Origin: Bacillota bacterium
GTDB lineage: Bacteria; Bacillota; Clostridia; Peptostreptococcales; Anaerovoracaceae
Assembly (NCBI GenBank): GCA_017442785.1
Contig: JAFRZB010000048.1
Location: 1-42,348 of the forward strand
Direction: 5' to 3'
DNA: 42,348 nt
The notes beneath the pieces were generated by a model. That model searched no databases. It saw nothing but the letters and a program-made list of their open reading frames with translations, and was not told the origin of the DNA. This document shows positions 7,589 to 19,120 of the stretch, piece by piece. The translations under genes and the position numbers were made by a program. The stretch's first letter is position 1. Each line of letters starts with the position of its first letter.

Positions 7589-7879
7589 CTATCTCGGAAG
7601 GACTATGACTTTTTCTTCCGCAGGCCTGTAGAGGACGAACTTCCTCCCTATTGCCTGTACGAACTCCGCGCCCAGCTTTGCCGCGGCCTCGTTGGCGGTA
7701 TCTTTCGGGTCCAGCTCAGCTCCTTCCTGAAGCTTTACTTTTACCAGCTCGTGCGCCTCAAGATAGTTGTCCATCTCCGTCAGCACGTTTTCCGTAAGCC
7801 CTGCCTTTCCTATGAACACCGCGGTGTCCAGCTTCATCGCAAGGCTCTTAAGGTATGATCTTTGTTTTCCTGTAAGCAT
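7589..7879 (-). CDS. yhbY: YhbY-family RNA-binding protein (CRM domain)
   Basis: A 96-residue single CRM domain protein, full family length. It has MLTGKQRSYLKSLA at the start, the hallmark GKAGLT loop (about 24-29), and the C-terminal AIGRKFVLYRP strand. Homologues bind pre-50S ribosomal particles and help assembly. It is the first gene of a three-gene minus-strand operon. Its upstream region is the large structured element at 7956-8430 in the same orientation, so the element could be its leader or an independent RNA ending just before it. Ribosome site GGAGAC precedes the ATG. Confidence 0.93.
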   Translation of the reverse strand: MLTGKQRSYLKSLAMKLDTAVFIGKAGLTENVLTEMDNYLEAHELVKVKLQEGAELDPKDTANEAAAKLGAEFVQAIGRKFVLYRPAEEKVIVLPR

Positions 7880-7955
7880 TACCGTCTCCGTTGTTTTTTG
7901 ATCTGATCTATGTCTTCCGCATGCGGCCGCTTATAAGAACGTCTGACTGAACGCG

Positions 7956-8430
7956 GCGCGTATCGCCGGTATTCACGGACACGCTCCCGCTTGACAGGGG
8001 ACCCTCCCAGCGGTACTAAGCTCTGTCTGCGCCTGCGGCTTGCCAGTCGCTAAGTACCGGGTTCCCTGACAGTCCTCTGAACACCGGCAATACGCGCGGT
8101 GCCCGTGAGCCGCTTTTAACAGCCTGTGTGCAGTAAACCACTGATGTTTTACTTATCAGCTTGTCCGGCGAGGTCCTGGCGGGGCTGTTGAGGGGCTCCG
8201 CAGGAGGTAGGGCCGCTTTCGGATGTGAGCTGCTGCCGACGCGTAAGGCGGGACGGTCCGCCTTAGCGCAAGAAGGCAAGGATCGACTGTAGATCCGCAG
8301 CTGATCTTGCGCGTGCGCCAAAGGCTGCGGTGAAGATCCGCTCCAGCGGCACCTCCGAGGACTCCGGCCCGAAACAGTCCCGTCAGGACCTTGCCGTATA
8401 TGTTGATACGCAGAACATGACCTCCGGTTA
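7956..8430 (-). ncRNA. Structured RNA-like element, copy A (unknown class)
   Basis: A gene-free stretch with dense base-pairing potential on the minus strand. From 5' to 3' it has: (1) a hairpin GGTCC..GGGAC near 8376-8392; (2) a conserved block GAGTCCTCGGAGGTG (8350-8364); (3) hairpin GGATC-TACAGTC-GATCC (8280-8296); (4) hairpin AAGGCGG-ACCGTC-CCGCCTT (8245-8264); (5) a conserved block CCTGCGGAGCCCCTCAA (8188-8204); (6) a possible H-type pseudoknot (8132-8159); (7) a long arm with 20 bp (8078-8097 with 7956-7975, two G-U), then 10 bp with one mismatch (8059-8068 with 7995-8004) and 7 bp (8053-8059 with 8011-8017). Blocks 1-5 recur in copy B. The reading frame is not kept between copies. The 5' end is inferred from a -10-like TATAAT at 8432-8437, and the 3' end is approximate. 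Confidence 0.7.
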
Positions 8431-8431
8431 C

Positions 8432-8437
8432 ATTATA
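8432..8437 (-). promoter_or_regulatory. -10-like box upstream of element A
   Basis: TATAAT on the minus strand, about 68 bases upstream of the conserved core of element A. There is no clear -35: TTCCTT lies 17 bases upstream. It would start an RNA near 8425 and may also drive yhbY. Confidence 0.4.
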
Positions 8438-8479
8438 CAGCCCGCAGCCTGCAAAAGGAATCGTTAAAGTGTTTTTTTG

Positions 8480-8508
8480 TTGAAGTTTACGGACAAATGG
8501 CAGATAAT
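8480..8508 (+). promoter_or_regulatory. Promoter for the HI0933-like flavoprotein gene and downstream addA
   Basis: TTGAAG (8480-8485), 17-base spacer, GATAAT (8503-8508), 30 bases before ATG 8539. It matches the sigma-A consensus at 4/6 and 5/6 positions. Confidence 0.6.
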
Positions 8509-8538
8509 ATACTTATCGAAATATTGCGGAGGAAGAGA

Positions 8539-9672
8539 ATGATAAACTGTGACATTATCGTTGTGGGAGCCGGCGCTTCCGGCCTTGCCGCGGCTTTTGC
8601 GGCCGCGCAGAGAGGGCAGAGGGTGATAGTTCTTGAGAGAAACGACGCGCCCGCAAAAAAGCTGCTCGCGACAGGCAACGGGCGCTGCAATTTCAGCAAC
8701 AGGAAGGCAATGTTCTCGGCGGAGCTCGTGGGATTTTTCAGCGAGTGCCTGGGCATAGAGGCCGTCGAAGAGGACGGACGCTTCTACCCGAGGAGCTTTG
8801 AGGCAAAGACCGTGGCAGACGCTCTGGTAGGGGGTCTTGAGATGGCAGGCGCGCAGATCATCTGCGGCGCCAGGGTGGTCTCTGTCAGCAACAACGAGAT
8901 GGCATATACTGTAAGGACCGAGGACGGCAGGTTCTTCCTCTCCAAGGCAGTGATACTCGCCACAGGCGGCAAGGCAGGGATACAGTTCGGATGCTACGGC
9001 GACGGATATAAGCTGGCGGAAAAGCTCAGGCACAGCGTAGTAAAGCCGGTGCCGGCCCTGGACGCTCTAACCTGCGCGGAGGATCTTTCACAGCTCCACG
9101 GAGTAAGGGTAAGGGCAAAGGCCTTCCTTCAGAGATCGCAGGACGGCGGAGCCTTCGAGGAGACCGCTTCCGAAGAGGGCGAGGTGCAGTTTACGAAGAC
9201 CGCGGTGTCCGGGATATGCGTGATGGACCTTTCCGGAAAGGTAAGGCTCGCGGAGGGCACCGCCTACAGGCTGGTCATCGACCTCTTCCCGGAGAAGAAG
9301 CTCTCCGAGCTTGAATACAGCCTCTCCTACAGGCAGAGGATGTTCGGCGTCATGCTTAAAGGGCTCGTCCCGGAAAAGCTTGCGCAGTACATAGAAAACC
9401 GCGCGGAGAAGGACCCCGCTGCCTGCGCCGCAATGGCAAAGGCCCTTACCTTTACAGTCACCGGTACCAAGGGCTGGAAGAACGCCCAGGTGACGTGCGG
9501 AGGAGTACCGCTCTCCGAGGTGGACGGCATGTTCAGATCCAAGGCAAGCGACGAACTCTACATAGTGGGCGAGCTTCTGGACTACGACGGTCCGTGCGGC
9601 GGCTTCAACCTGAACTGGGCATTCCATACGGGGCTCACCGCGGGGATGTTCGCCGTAACGGAAGGACTGTAA
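8539..9672 (+). CDS. HI0933/BaiN-like FAD-dependent oxidoreductase
   Basis: A 377-residue flavoprotein. The N-terminal Rossmann motif GAGASG (10-15) is followed by VIVLERNDAPAKKLLATGNGRCNFSN, which is typical of the HI0933 family, and ILATGGKAG. The C-terminal signature TCGGVPLSEVDGMF...GELLDYDGPCGGFNLNWAF binds FAD. The start at ATG 8539 has GGAGGAAG six bases upstream; an earlier in-frame ATG (8497) would overlap the promoter. Relatives include BaiN, proposed in bile-acid reduction, but most members have no proven substrate. It is 4 bases before addA, so they are probably cotranscribed, although a functional link to DNA repair is not evident. Confidence 0.88.
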   Translation: MINCDIIVVGAGASGLAAAFAAAQRGQRVIVLERNDAPAKKLLATGNGRCNFSNRKAMFSAELVGFFSECLGIEAVEEDGRFYPRSFEAKTVADALVGGLEMAGAQIICGARVVSVSNNEMAYTVRTEDGRFFLSKAVILATGGKAGIQFGCYGDGYKLAEKLRHSVVKPVPALDALTCAEDLSQLHGVRVRAKAFLQRSQDGGAFEETASEEGEVQFTKTAVSGICVMDLSGKVRLAEGTAYRLVIDLFPEKKLSELEYSLSYRQRMFGVMLKGLVPEKLAQYIENRAEKDPAACAAMAKALTFTVTGTKGWKNAQVTCGGVPLSEVDGMFRSKASDELYIVGELLDYDGPCGGFNLNWAFHTGLTAGMFAVTEGL

Positions 9673-9676
9673 GCTT

Positions 9677-12600
9677 ATGGACTGGTCCAAGGAACAGCTG
9701 GAGGCCATAGAGACCACAGGCAGGGACCTTCTGGTCTCCGCCGCGGCGGGGTCCGGAAAGACTGCCGTGCTGGCGGAAAGGGTAAGGCAGCTCTGCGATA
9801 AAGGTTCCTCTCTGGACAGGATGCTCATAATAACCTTTACCAACGCGGCGGCCGCAGAGATGCGCCAGCGCATCCTTAAAAAGGTAAAGGTCTCTTTATA
9901 TACCAGAACACATATCAGCACCTTTGACAGCCTGGCGATAGAGATCTACAGGCAGTATTATCATGTAATAGACGCGCCTCCGGGGCTTAAGATCTGCGAC
10001 CCCTACAGACAGAACATCCTCAGGAACGAGTCCATGGACGAGCTCTTTGAGGATAGCTTCGAGAAGGGAGATGAGGACTTCAAACGCTTCCTCCTCTGCA
10101 CCTGTTCCCCCAAAAATAACGACAACGCCAGATTCATGATATCCGGGCTCTACGATTTCATCCAGAGCATGCCGGATCCTTTCGCGTGGCTGAAAAAGCT
10201 CGAGGACGGGGAGTTCTTCGACGAAAAGGAGATATACGGCAAGGCACGCGCCATCGTCATCGGGGAGCTTGAGGAAGCCCTTGCGGCAGAGAAGGAGGCC
10301 TTTGGGCTTCTTCTCGCGGAGGACGGGAACGGCACGGCACCGCTTAAGCGCATTGCGGAAAAGCTGGCGCCGGAGCTTCAATCGATGAAGGACATCTTAA
10401 TGCTCTACGGAAAAGGCGAGGACGAAAGAGCCGCAGCGCTTCTTATTCAGACCGCGCCGCAGCGTCCCGCCCCTCCGTCTCCGAACAAGGCCGAAAAGCC
10501 CATTTTTGAGGCCGTAAAGGACGAGGTGGCGGCTCTCCGCAAGTACGCCAGGGAGGGCCTTAGGACCGCCGCGCCGCTTGCCGCGCGAGTAAGGAAGGAC
10601 CTTATAGCCAGGGAAAAGAAGCTCCTTACGGAGCAGACGCAGACACTATGCAGGCTCACGAGAGATTACTCGGAGCGCTACGGCAAAAAGAAGCTGGCGG
10701 ACGGCCTGATGGACTTTTCCGACGCTCAGCACTACGCCCTTAAGATACTCCGGGACCCTCAGGTGAGCGAGGAGCTTAAAGGCAGCTTCGACCACATATT
10801 CGTAGACGAGTATCAGGACAGCAACTATGTTCAGGAGGAGATGGTAAAGCGCCTGAGCCGGGGAAACAACGTGTTCATGGTGGGCGACATAAAGCAGAGC
10901 ATATACAAGTTCCGCCAGGCGGAGCCCGAGATATTCATGAGCAAGTACAAGGCCTTTAAGGCCGGCGCTGCCGGAGCGTCCAGGGCCGTAGATCTCAACC
11001 GGAACTTCCGCAGCAAGGGGCCGGTGATAGATATCATAAACAAGGTCTTCAGAAGGGTGATGACCGAAGAGGCCGCGGGCATGGATTACGACAGCAGCGC
11101 GGAGCTGACAGAAGGCGCTCCCTACAAGGGTCCCAACGTCTACGATCCCAAATTGTACCTGATATCCACCAAAAAGCCGGACGGTGACGCCGGCCGGGAG
11201 ATAGCGGAGCGCAAGGCGGCAGAGCTTGAGGCCATGAATGCGGCAGAAGTCCTGGCCTCGTACCACGGCAAAAGGATAAGCGCAAAGGAAGGCGACAGAG
11301 ACCTTAAGTGGTCAGACATGGCCATACTCCTGCGCGGGGCCAGGAACAAGGCCGAGATCTACTACAAAGCCCTCACGGATAAGGGCATACCGGCCTACCT
11401 TGAGCGCGGCGAGGGGTATTTCGACACCCCGGAGATACAGCTGTTTCTGAACCTTCTGAGAATAATAGACAACCCCAGGCAGGACATCCCGCTTATAAGC
11501 GTGATGCACTTCCCGGGCTTCGGCTTCTCCGCGGACGAACTGGCAAGGATTAGGATAGAAACGAGAGGAATGAAGGGCAGCAGATCCTACTGCGGTGCTC
11601 TGGAATGCTACGCCTCCGGCGCATGCGGGGGGGCGGACGAGGTTCTTCTTAAGAAGACCCGGGCTTTCCTGGACAGACTGACCTCCTGGAGAAAGAAGGC
11701 CGAGGCTCTTCCTCTGGCGGACTTCATATGGGAGCTTCTTGCGGAGAGCGGGACGGCGGATTTCGCCAGGGCCCTTCCTAAAGGCGCCCAGCGCATGGCA
11801 AACCTAAGGGCCATGGCGGACCGCGCGCAGAGCTTCGAGCAGGAGTCCGCAGGCGGCATAAGCGGCTTCGTATCCTACATGGAGCTGCTCTCCGGCAAGG
11901 AGGGCGTGGGCACCGGGCAGGCGTCCGTCATAACCGAGGCGGACGACGTCGTAAAGATAATGACCATACACAAGAGCAAGGGGCTGGAGTTCCCCTTCGT
12001 TCTGGTGGCCGGGATGGGAGACTCCACCTCCGGAAGAGGCGACCGCAGCAGCATGGTCCTGCACAGGGACATGGGCTGCGCCTTCAGGCTGAGGGACCCG
12101 GAAAACGGCATCTTTGCAGACGGGCTCTGCGGAGAGCTTATAAGCAGAAAGCTCAGGGAGGAGGCCCTTGCCGAGGAGATAAGGGTGCTCTACGTCGCCA
12201 TGACAAGAGCCCGCGACATGCTGGTGATGAGCGCGCTGGTAAACGATGCGGAAAAGCTGCTGCGCGAAGGCGTCGGCAGGCAGGATACATACAAGAAATA
12301 CGTCAACATGGTGCTTCCGGCCTTCCCGAAAAAGGACGTGGTATGCGTCCTGAGGGAGGAGCTTGCGGAAGAGGAGACCAAAGAGGACGTGCGGGGCTTT
12401 GAGCTTCGCGAGGGCATAAGAAGAGGCTTTGCCGTGGACGATAAGGAGCTTCCCGTAAGCAGGGAAGAGCTTAAGAGAAGGCTCTCCTTCGTTCCGGCGC
12501 TTTCACCTGAGGATCTCCTCAAGAGAAAGTACAGCGTATCCGAGCTTATGGAGCTGGTAAGGGAGGAGACCCCGCAGAAGGGCTTTAAGCATTCGGCCCG

Positions 12601-13123
12601 CAGCGGATCTCAGCAGGATGCCATAGACAAGGGCAACGCCTATCACAAGCTGATGGAGCAGCTGCCGTTCACGCCGGAGGGCAAGGACGCGGAGAGCATA
12701 GAGAGCTTCATAGAGGACTTGAGGGAAAAGCACGTTCTGTCCGAAAAGGAAGCGTCCCTTATAGACCCGCAGAGGGTGGCGGCGTTCTTTGCATCGGAGC
12801 TTGGAAAGCGCGCCGTGGCCTCACCGGAGGTCAGAAGGGAAGCCCCGTTCATACTCAGCACCAGCCTGGACGGCCGGCCGATAGTGGTGCAGGGCGTGAT
12901 AGACTGCTGCTTTAAGGAAGGGGACGGCTACGTCCTGGTGGACTACAAGAGCAGCTACGTGGACGAGAAGGACCCCGAGAGCTCCAAGGAGATACTGCTG
13001 GAGCGCTACCGCGAGCAGCTGAGGCTCTACAAGGAGGCCCTTGAGACCATAGAGGGCAGGAAGGTGACGGAGAGCGCGCTGTACCTGTTCGGTCTCAACG
13101 ACTGGGTGTCAATAAAGGAATAG
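9677..13123 (+). CDS. addA: AddA, helicase-nuclease subunit for double-strand break repair
   Basis: A 1148-residue UvrD-type helicase with a C-terminal RecB-family nuclease. Walker A is AAAGSGKT (22-29), the helicase DEYQDSN box follows FDHIFV, and VKIMTIHKSKGLEFPFVLVAG and LRVLYVAMTRARD-like motifs V-VI come later. The nuclease active site is seen in YVLVDYKSSYVDEKD near the end. AddAB resects DNA ends and loads RecA. Length is close to the family norm of about 1200. The usual partner addB is not immediately upstream; a flavoprotein gene is there, so addB must lie elsewhere or be absent. A terminator follows at 13133-13157. Confidence 0.94.
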   Translation: MDWSKEQLEAIETTGRDLLVSAAAGSGKTAVLAERVRQLCDKGSSLDRMLIITFTNAAAAEMRQRILKKVKVSLYTRTHISTFDSLAIEIYRQYYHVIDAPPGLKICDPYRQNILRNESMDELFEDSFEKGDEDFKRFLLCTCSPKNNDNARFMISGLYDFIQSMPDPFAWLKKLEDGEFFDEKEIYGKARAIVIGELEEALAAEKEAFGLLLAEDGNGTAPLKRIAEKLAPELQSMKDILMLYGKGEDERAAALLIQTAPQRPAPPSPNKAEKPIFEAVKDEVAALRKYAREGLRTAAPLAARVRKDLIAREKKLLTEQTQTLCRLTRDYSERYGKKKLADGLMDFSDAQHYALKILRDPQVSEELKGSFDHIFVDEYQDSNYVQEEMVKRLSRGNNVFMVGDIKQSIYKFRQAEPEIFMSKYKAFKAGAAGASRAVDLNRNFRSKGPVIDIINKVFRRVMTEEAAGMDYDSSAELTEGAPYKGPNVYDPKLYLISTKKPDGDAGREIAERKAAELEAMNAAEVLASYHGKRISAKEGDRDLKWSDMAILLRGARNKAEIYYKALTDKGIPAYLERGEGYFDTPEIQLFLNLLRIIDNPRQDIPLISVMHFPGFGFSADELARIRIETRGMKGSRSYCGALECYASGACGGADEVLLKKTRAFLDRLTSWRKKAEALPLADFIWELLAESGTADFARALPKGAQRMANLRAMADRAQSFEQESAGGISGFVSYMELLSGKEGVGTGQASVITEADDVVKIMTIHKSKGLEFPFVLVAGMGDSTSGRGDRSSMVLHRDMGCAFRLRDPENGIFADGLCGELISRKLREEALAEEIRVLYVAMTRARDMLVMSALVNDAEKLLREGVGRQDTYKKYVNMVLPAFPKKDVVCVLREELAEEETKEDVRGFELREGIRRGFAVDDKELPVSREELKRRLSFVPALSPEDLLKRKYSVSELMELVREETPQKGFKHSARSGSQQDAIDKGNAYHKLMEQLPFTPEGKDAESIESFIEDLREKHVLSEKEASLIDPQRVAAFFASELGKRAVASPEVRREAPFILSTSLDGRPIVVQGVIDCCFKEGDGYVLVDYKSSYVDEKDPESSKEILLERYREQLRLYKEALETIEGRKVTESALYLFGLNDWVSIKE

Positions 13124-13132
13124 ACCCGTCGG

Positions 13133-13157
13133 GCGCGGCTTTATCGGCCGCGCTTTT
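13133..13157 (+). terminator. Terminator after addA
   Basis: GCGCGGC (13133-13139) pairs with GCCGCGC (13147-13153) around a 7-base loop, followed by TTTT. It lies 10 bases after the addA stop. Confidence 0.7.
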
Positions 13158-13189
13158 GCTTAAAACGGCACAGCTTTGCGCGCCCGTTA

Positions 13190-13218
13190 TTGACAATATT
13201 TTACAGTATTGGTAATAT
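13190..13218 (+). promoter_or_regulatory. Promoter upstream of the YdbC-like gene
   Basis: A perfect -35 TTGACA (13190-13195), a 17-base AT-rich spacer and a -10-like TAATAT (13213-13218), 38 bases before the start codon. It follows the addA terminator and probably drives the YdbC-like gene, the unknown gene, pcrA and ligA. Confidence 0.7.
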
Positions 13219-13256
13219 TATCTTGCGTTCTGAAGGGTGGGGAGAAAGGAATCATC

Positions 13257-13577
13257 ATGACGGACACAGGATACAGGAACACGGAAGTAGCTTCCGGGAC
13301 TACTGCTGTAAGCAATGACGGCGGAGACCCCATAAGCTTCAGGATACTGGAGCATCTGGGCGTGCTGAGGGCCAGCGCGTCCGGCTGGACCAGGGAGCTG
13401 AACTACATAAGCTGGAACGACAGGCCTCCCAAGTACGACGTAAGGGACTGGACTCCGGACCACAAGAAGAGCACCAGAGGCATAACCTTTACGGACTACG
13501 AGATGGGCAGGATATGCGAGTGGGTCTCCAAGAGGAACGCAGCTCTGGCCCAGGAGGATCCGGATGGGATCCGTTAA
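13257..13577 (+). CDS. PC4/YdbC-like single-stranded DNA-binding protein
   Basis: A 106-residue small protein. Residues from about 26 (FRILEHLGVLRASASGWTR, ELNYISWNDRPPKYDVRDW) match the bacterial YdbC family, whose fold is that of the eukaryotic coactivator PC4 and binds single-stranded DNA. A further conserved part is PDHKKSTRGITFTDYEM. The first about 25 residues are polar and unconserved. The start ATG 13257 has AAAGGA upstream. It sits between addA and pcrA, consistent with a role at repair intermediates (inference). The next gene overlaps it by 14 bases. Confidence 0.85.
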   Translation: MTDTGYRNTEVASGTTAVSNDGGDPISFRILEHLGVLRASASGWTRELNYISWNDRPPKYDVRDWTPDHKKSTRGITFTDYEMGRICEWVSKRNAALAQEDPDGIR

Positions 13578-14085
13578 GCGGGCGGAGAGCATTTTCGGGA
13601 GCAGCGCCAAGTACAAGCTGCTGGTGCTTAAGATCTCCGAATACCCTCTAAACAAGGAGCTTCTGCGCATGGAGACGGAGAACATATCGCCCTCCGTCAA
13701 TCTTGTCCGCGAGGCTCCGGAGCGCTTCTATAAAGGGAGCGTAACGGAGAGCCGCGCCCTTAAGATAGCGGACCTTCGGCGCAGGATATGGGAGGTGGAC
13801 AAGGCCCTGGAGGCAGTGCCGGAGGAGTACCGCAGCGGAGTGCTCTACCACACCATATTCCACGGAAACAAGGGGATAATAGGCGGCAAGGGCAGCGCCT
13901 GGGGAGGGGACATGTTCGCCTTCGCGCACCCCAACACCTGGAAGAAATGGAAGACCAGGTTCATACTGGAATACGCAAAGATAACCGGGGAGATGGACAA
14001 CATAGATCTCCTCAACAGATACCGTCCGCAGTTGGATCAGCCCGCCGATATAAGTGGATATTTCCATCCCGGTGTGGTAAAATAG
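13564..14085 (+). CDS. Uncharacterised protein, possibly DNA-binding (phage-regulator-like)
   Basis: A 173-residue protein that I cannot assign to a family. The middle has a charged helix (SRALKIADLRRRIWEVDKAL). EAVPEEYRSGVLYHTIFHG follows, then HPNTWKKWKTRFILEYAKITGE. The pattern VPxxYRxxVxxHI...NTWKxWKxxFI recalls small sigma-like or ArpU/RinA-type helix-turn-helix proteins of clostridial phages, but this is a resemblance only. There is no signal peptide or membrane segment. It overlaps the YdbC-like gene by 14 bases and precedes pcrA by 31 bases, so it is cotranscribed with repair genes. Base composition matches its neighbours, so it is not a recent insertion. Confidence 0.75.
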   Translation: MGSVKRAESIFGSSAKYKLLVLKISEYPLNKELLRMETENISPSVNLVREAPERFYKGSVTESRALKIADLRRRIWEVDKALEAVPEEYRSGVLYHTIFHGNKGIIGGKGSAWGGDMFAFAHPNTWKKWKTRFILEYAKITGEMDNIDLLNRYRPQLDQPADISGYFHPGVVK

Positions 14086-14116
14086 GACTGTAGTAAAAAG
14101 GCAGGACAAGCTGAAC

Positions 14117-18360
<4,244 letters not shown>

Positions 18361-18393
18361 AAAATCCACCTGAAAGTAAGAATAAGACGCACA

Positions 18394-18425
18394 AAAGAAT
18401 GTTCGGTAAATGCCGAACATTCTTT
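18394..18425 (+). terminator. Perfect hairpin after ligA; arms also resemble PurR boxes
   Basis: Thirteen-base arms AAAGAATGTTCGG and CCGAACATTCTTT around loop TAAATG, followed by TTATTATTT. It can terminate ligA transcription. Each arm also carries CCGAAC within a 13-base stretch that fits the B. subtilis PurBox (AWWWCCGAACWWT) at 12 of 13 positions, and xpt lies downstream. Confidence 0.7.
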
Positions 18426-18465
18426 ATTATTTCAGGCATTTAAGGCACAAAAATCGACTTTTTCT

Positions 18466-18494
18466 TATACATTATTCGGCTTTGGAAGTATAAT
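18466..18494 (+). promoter_or_regulatory. xpt promoter
   Basis: TATACA (18466-18471), 17 bases, perfect TATAAT (18489-18494), 23 bases before ATG 18518. No guanine riboswitch is recognised between promoter and gene; the leader is too short for one. Confidence 0.65.
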
Positions 18495-18517
18495 TATACT
18501 GTATTTTCGGAGGAAAG

Positions 18518-19099
18518 ATGGAAGCTCTAAAGGAAAGGATAATAAAGGACGGAAAGTGCCTCGGGGAGGACGTTCTCAAGGTGGATTCCTTCCTTAACCA
18601 CCAGATCGATGTGGCTCTGGTAAGGGCCATAGGAGAGGAGTTCGCGCGTATCTTTGCCGGACAGGGCGTAAATAAGATCCTGACCATAGAGGCTTCCGGC
18701 ATACCCATAGCCTACGCCACCGCGGCGGCCATGGGGAACATACCTCTGGTCTTTGCCAAGAAGACCGCCCCCAGCACCATGACGGACGGCTTCTACAGCG
18801 CGGAGGTGAGGTCCTTTACCAAGGGTACCGTAAGCCACGTTGTGGTGTCCGAAAAATACATAGGCCCCGAAGACAAGGTGCTGCTGATAGACGATTTCCT
18901 GGCTCACGGTGAGGCCGCGGGAGGCCTCCTGGAGATATGCGCAAAGGCTGGCGCCGAGTGCGCAGGCCTGGGAGCAGTCATAGAGAAGAAGTATCAGGGC
19001 GGAGCCGAAAGGCTCAGGGCAAAGGGCCTGAGAGTGGAATCTCTTGCGGTGATAACGTCTCTTAAGGACGGTCATATAGAGTTTGAACAGACCAGGTAA
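18518..19099 (+). CDS. xpt: Xanthine phosphoribosyltransferase
   Basis: A 193-residue enzyme (B. subtilis Xpt is 194) that joins xanthine to PRPP to make XMP in purine salvage. Diagnostic parts are MEALKERIIKDGKCLGEDVLKVDSFLNHQ-type N-terminus, TIEASGIPIAYA, and the PRPP loop VLLIDDFLAHGEAA. Ribosome site GGAGGAAAG lies directly before the ATG. It is 21 bases upstream of the nucleoside-binding lipoprotein gene, so uptake and salvage are probably expressed together. The PurBox-like palindrome upstream suggests PurR control in place of the guanine riboswitch seen in B. subtilis. Confidence 0.95.
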   Translation: MEALKERIIKDGKCLGEDVLKVDSFLNHQIDVALVRAIGEEFARIFAGQGVNKILTIEASGIPIAYATAAAMGNIPLVFAKKTAPSTMTDGFYSAEVRSFTKGTVSHVVVSEKYIGPEDKVLLIDDFLAHGEAAGGLLEICAKAGAECAGLGAVIEKKYQGGAERLRAKGLRVESLAVITSLKDGHIEFEQTR

Positions 19100-19120
19100 G
19101 GTCAGAAAAAGGAGAGAAAA

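Noticed and set aside
8132..8159. Possible hammerhead ribozyme core (CTGATAAG-like)
   Set aside because: The catalytic CUGAUGA is imperfect and no GAAA box or third stem is found at the right places.
8016..8321. Open frame of 101 codons on the minus strand inside element A, sharing the residues AKADRPAL with a plus-strand frame at 42140-42322 in element B
   Set aside because: The shared residues come from one conserved nucleotide hairpin. The preceding conserved loop TACAGTC is in a different frame in the two copies (spacing differs by 5 bases), B hits a stop soon after, and there is no ribosome site. RNA structure explains the conservation better.
7956..8430. CRISPR array or insertion sequence in the gene-free stretch
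   Set aside because: No regularly spaced direct repeats, no transposase frame and no terminal target duplication are seen.
18426..18517. Guanine riboswitch upstream of xpt
   Set aside because: No three-way junction or the conserved loop sequences are present, and the space between the promoter and the start codon is too short.
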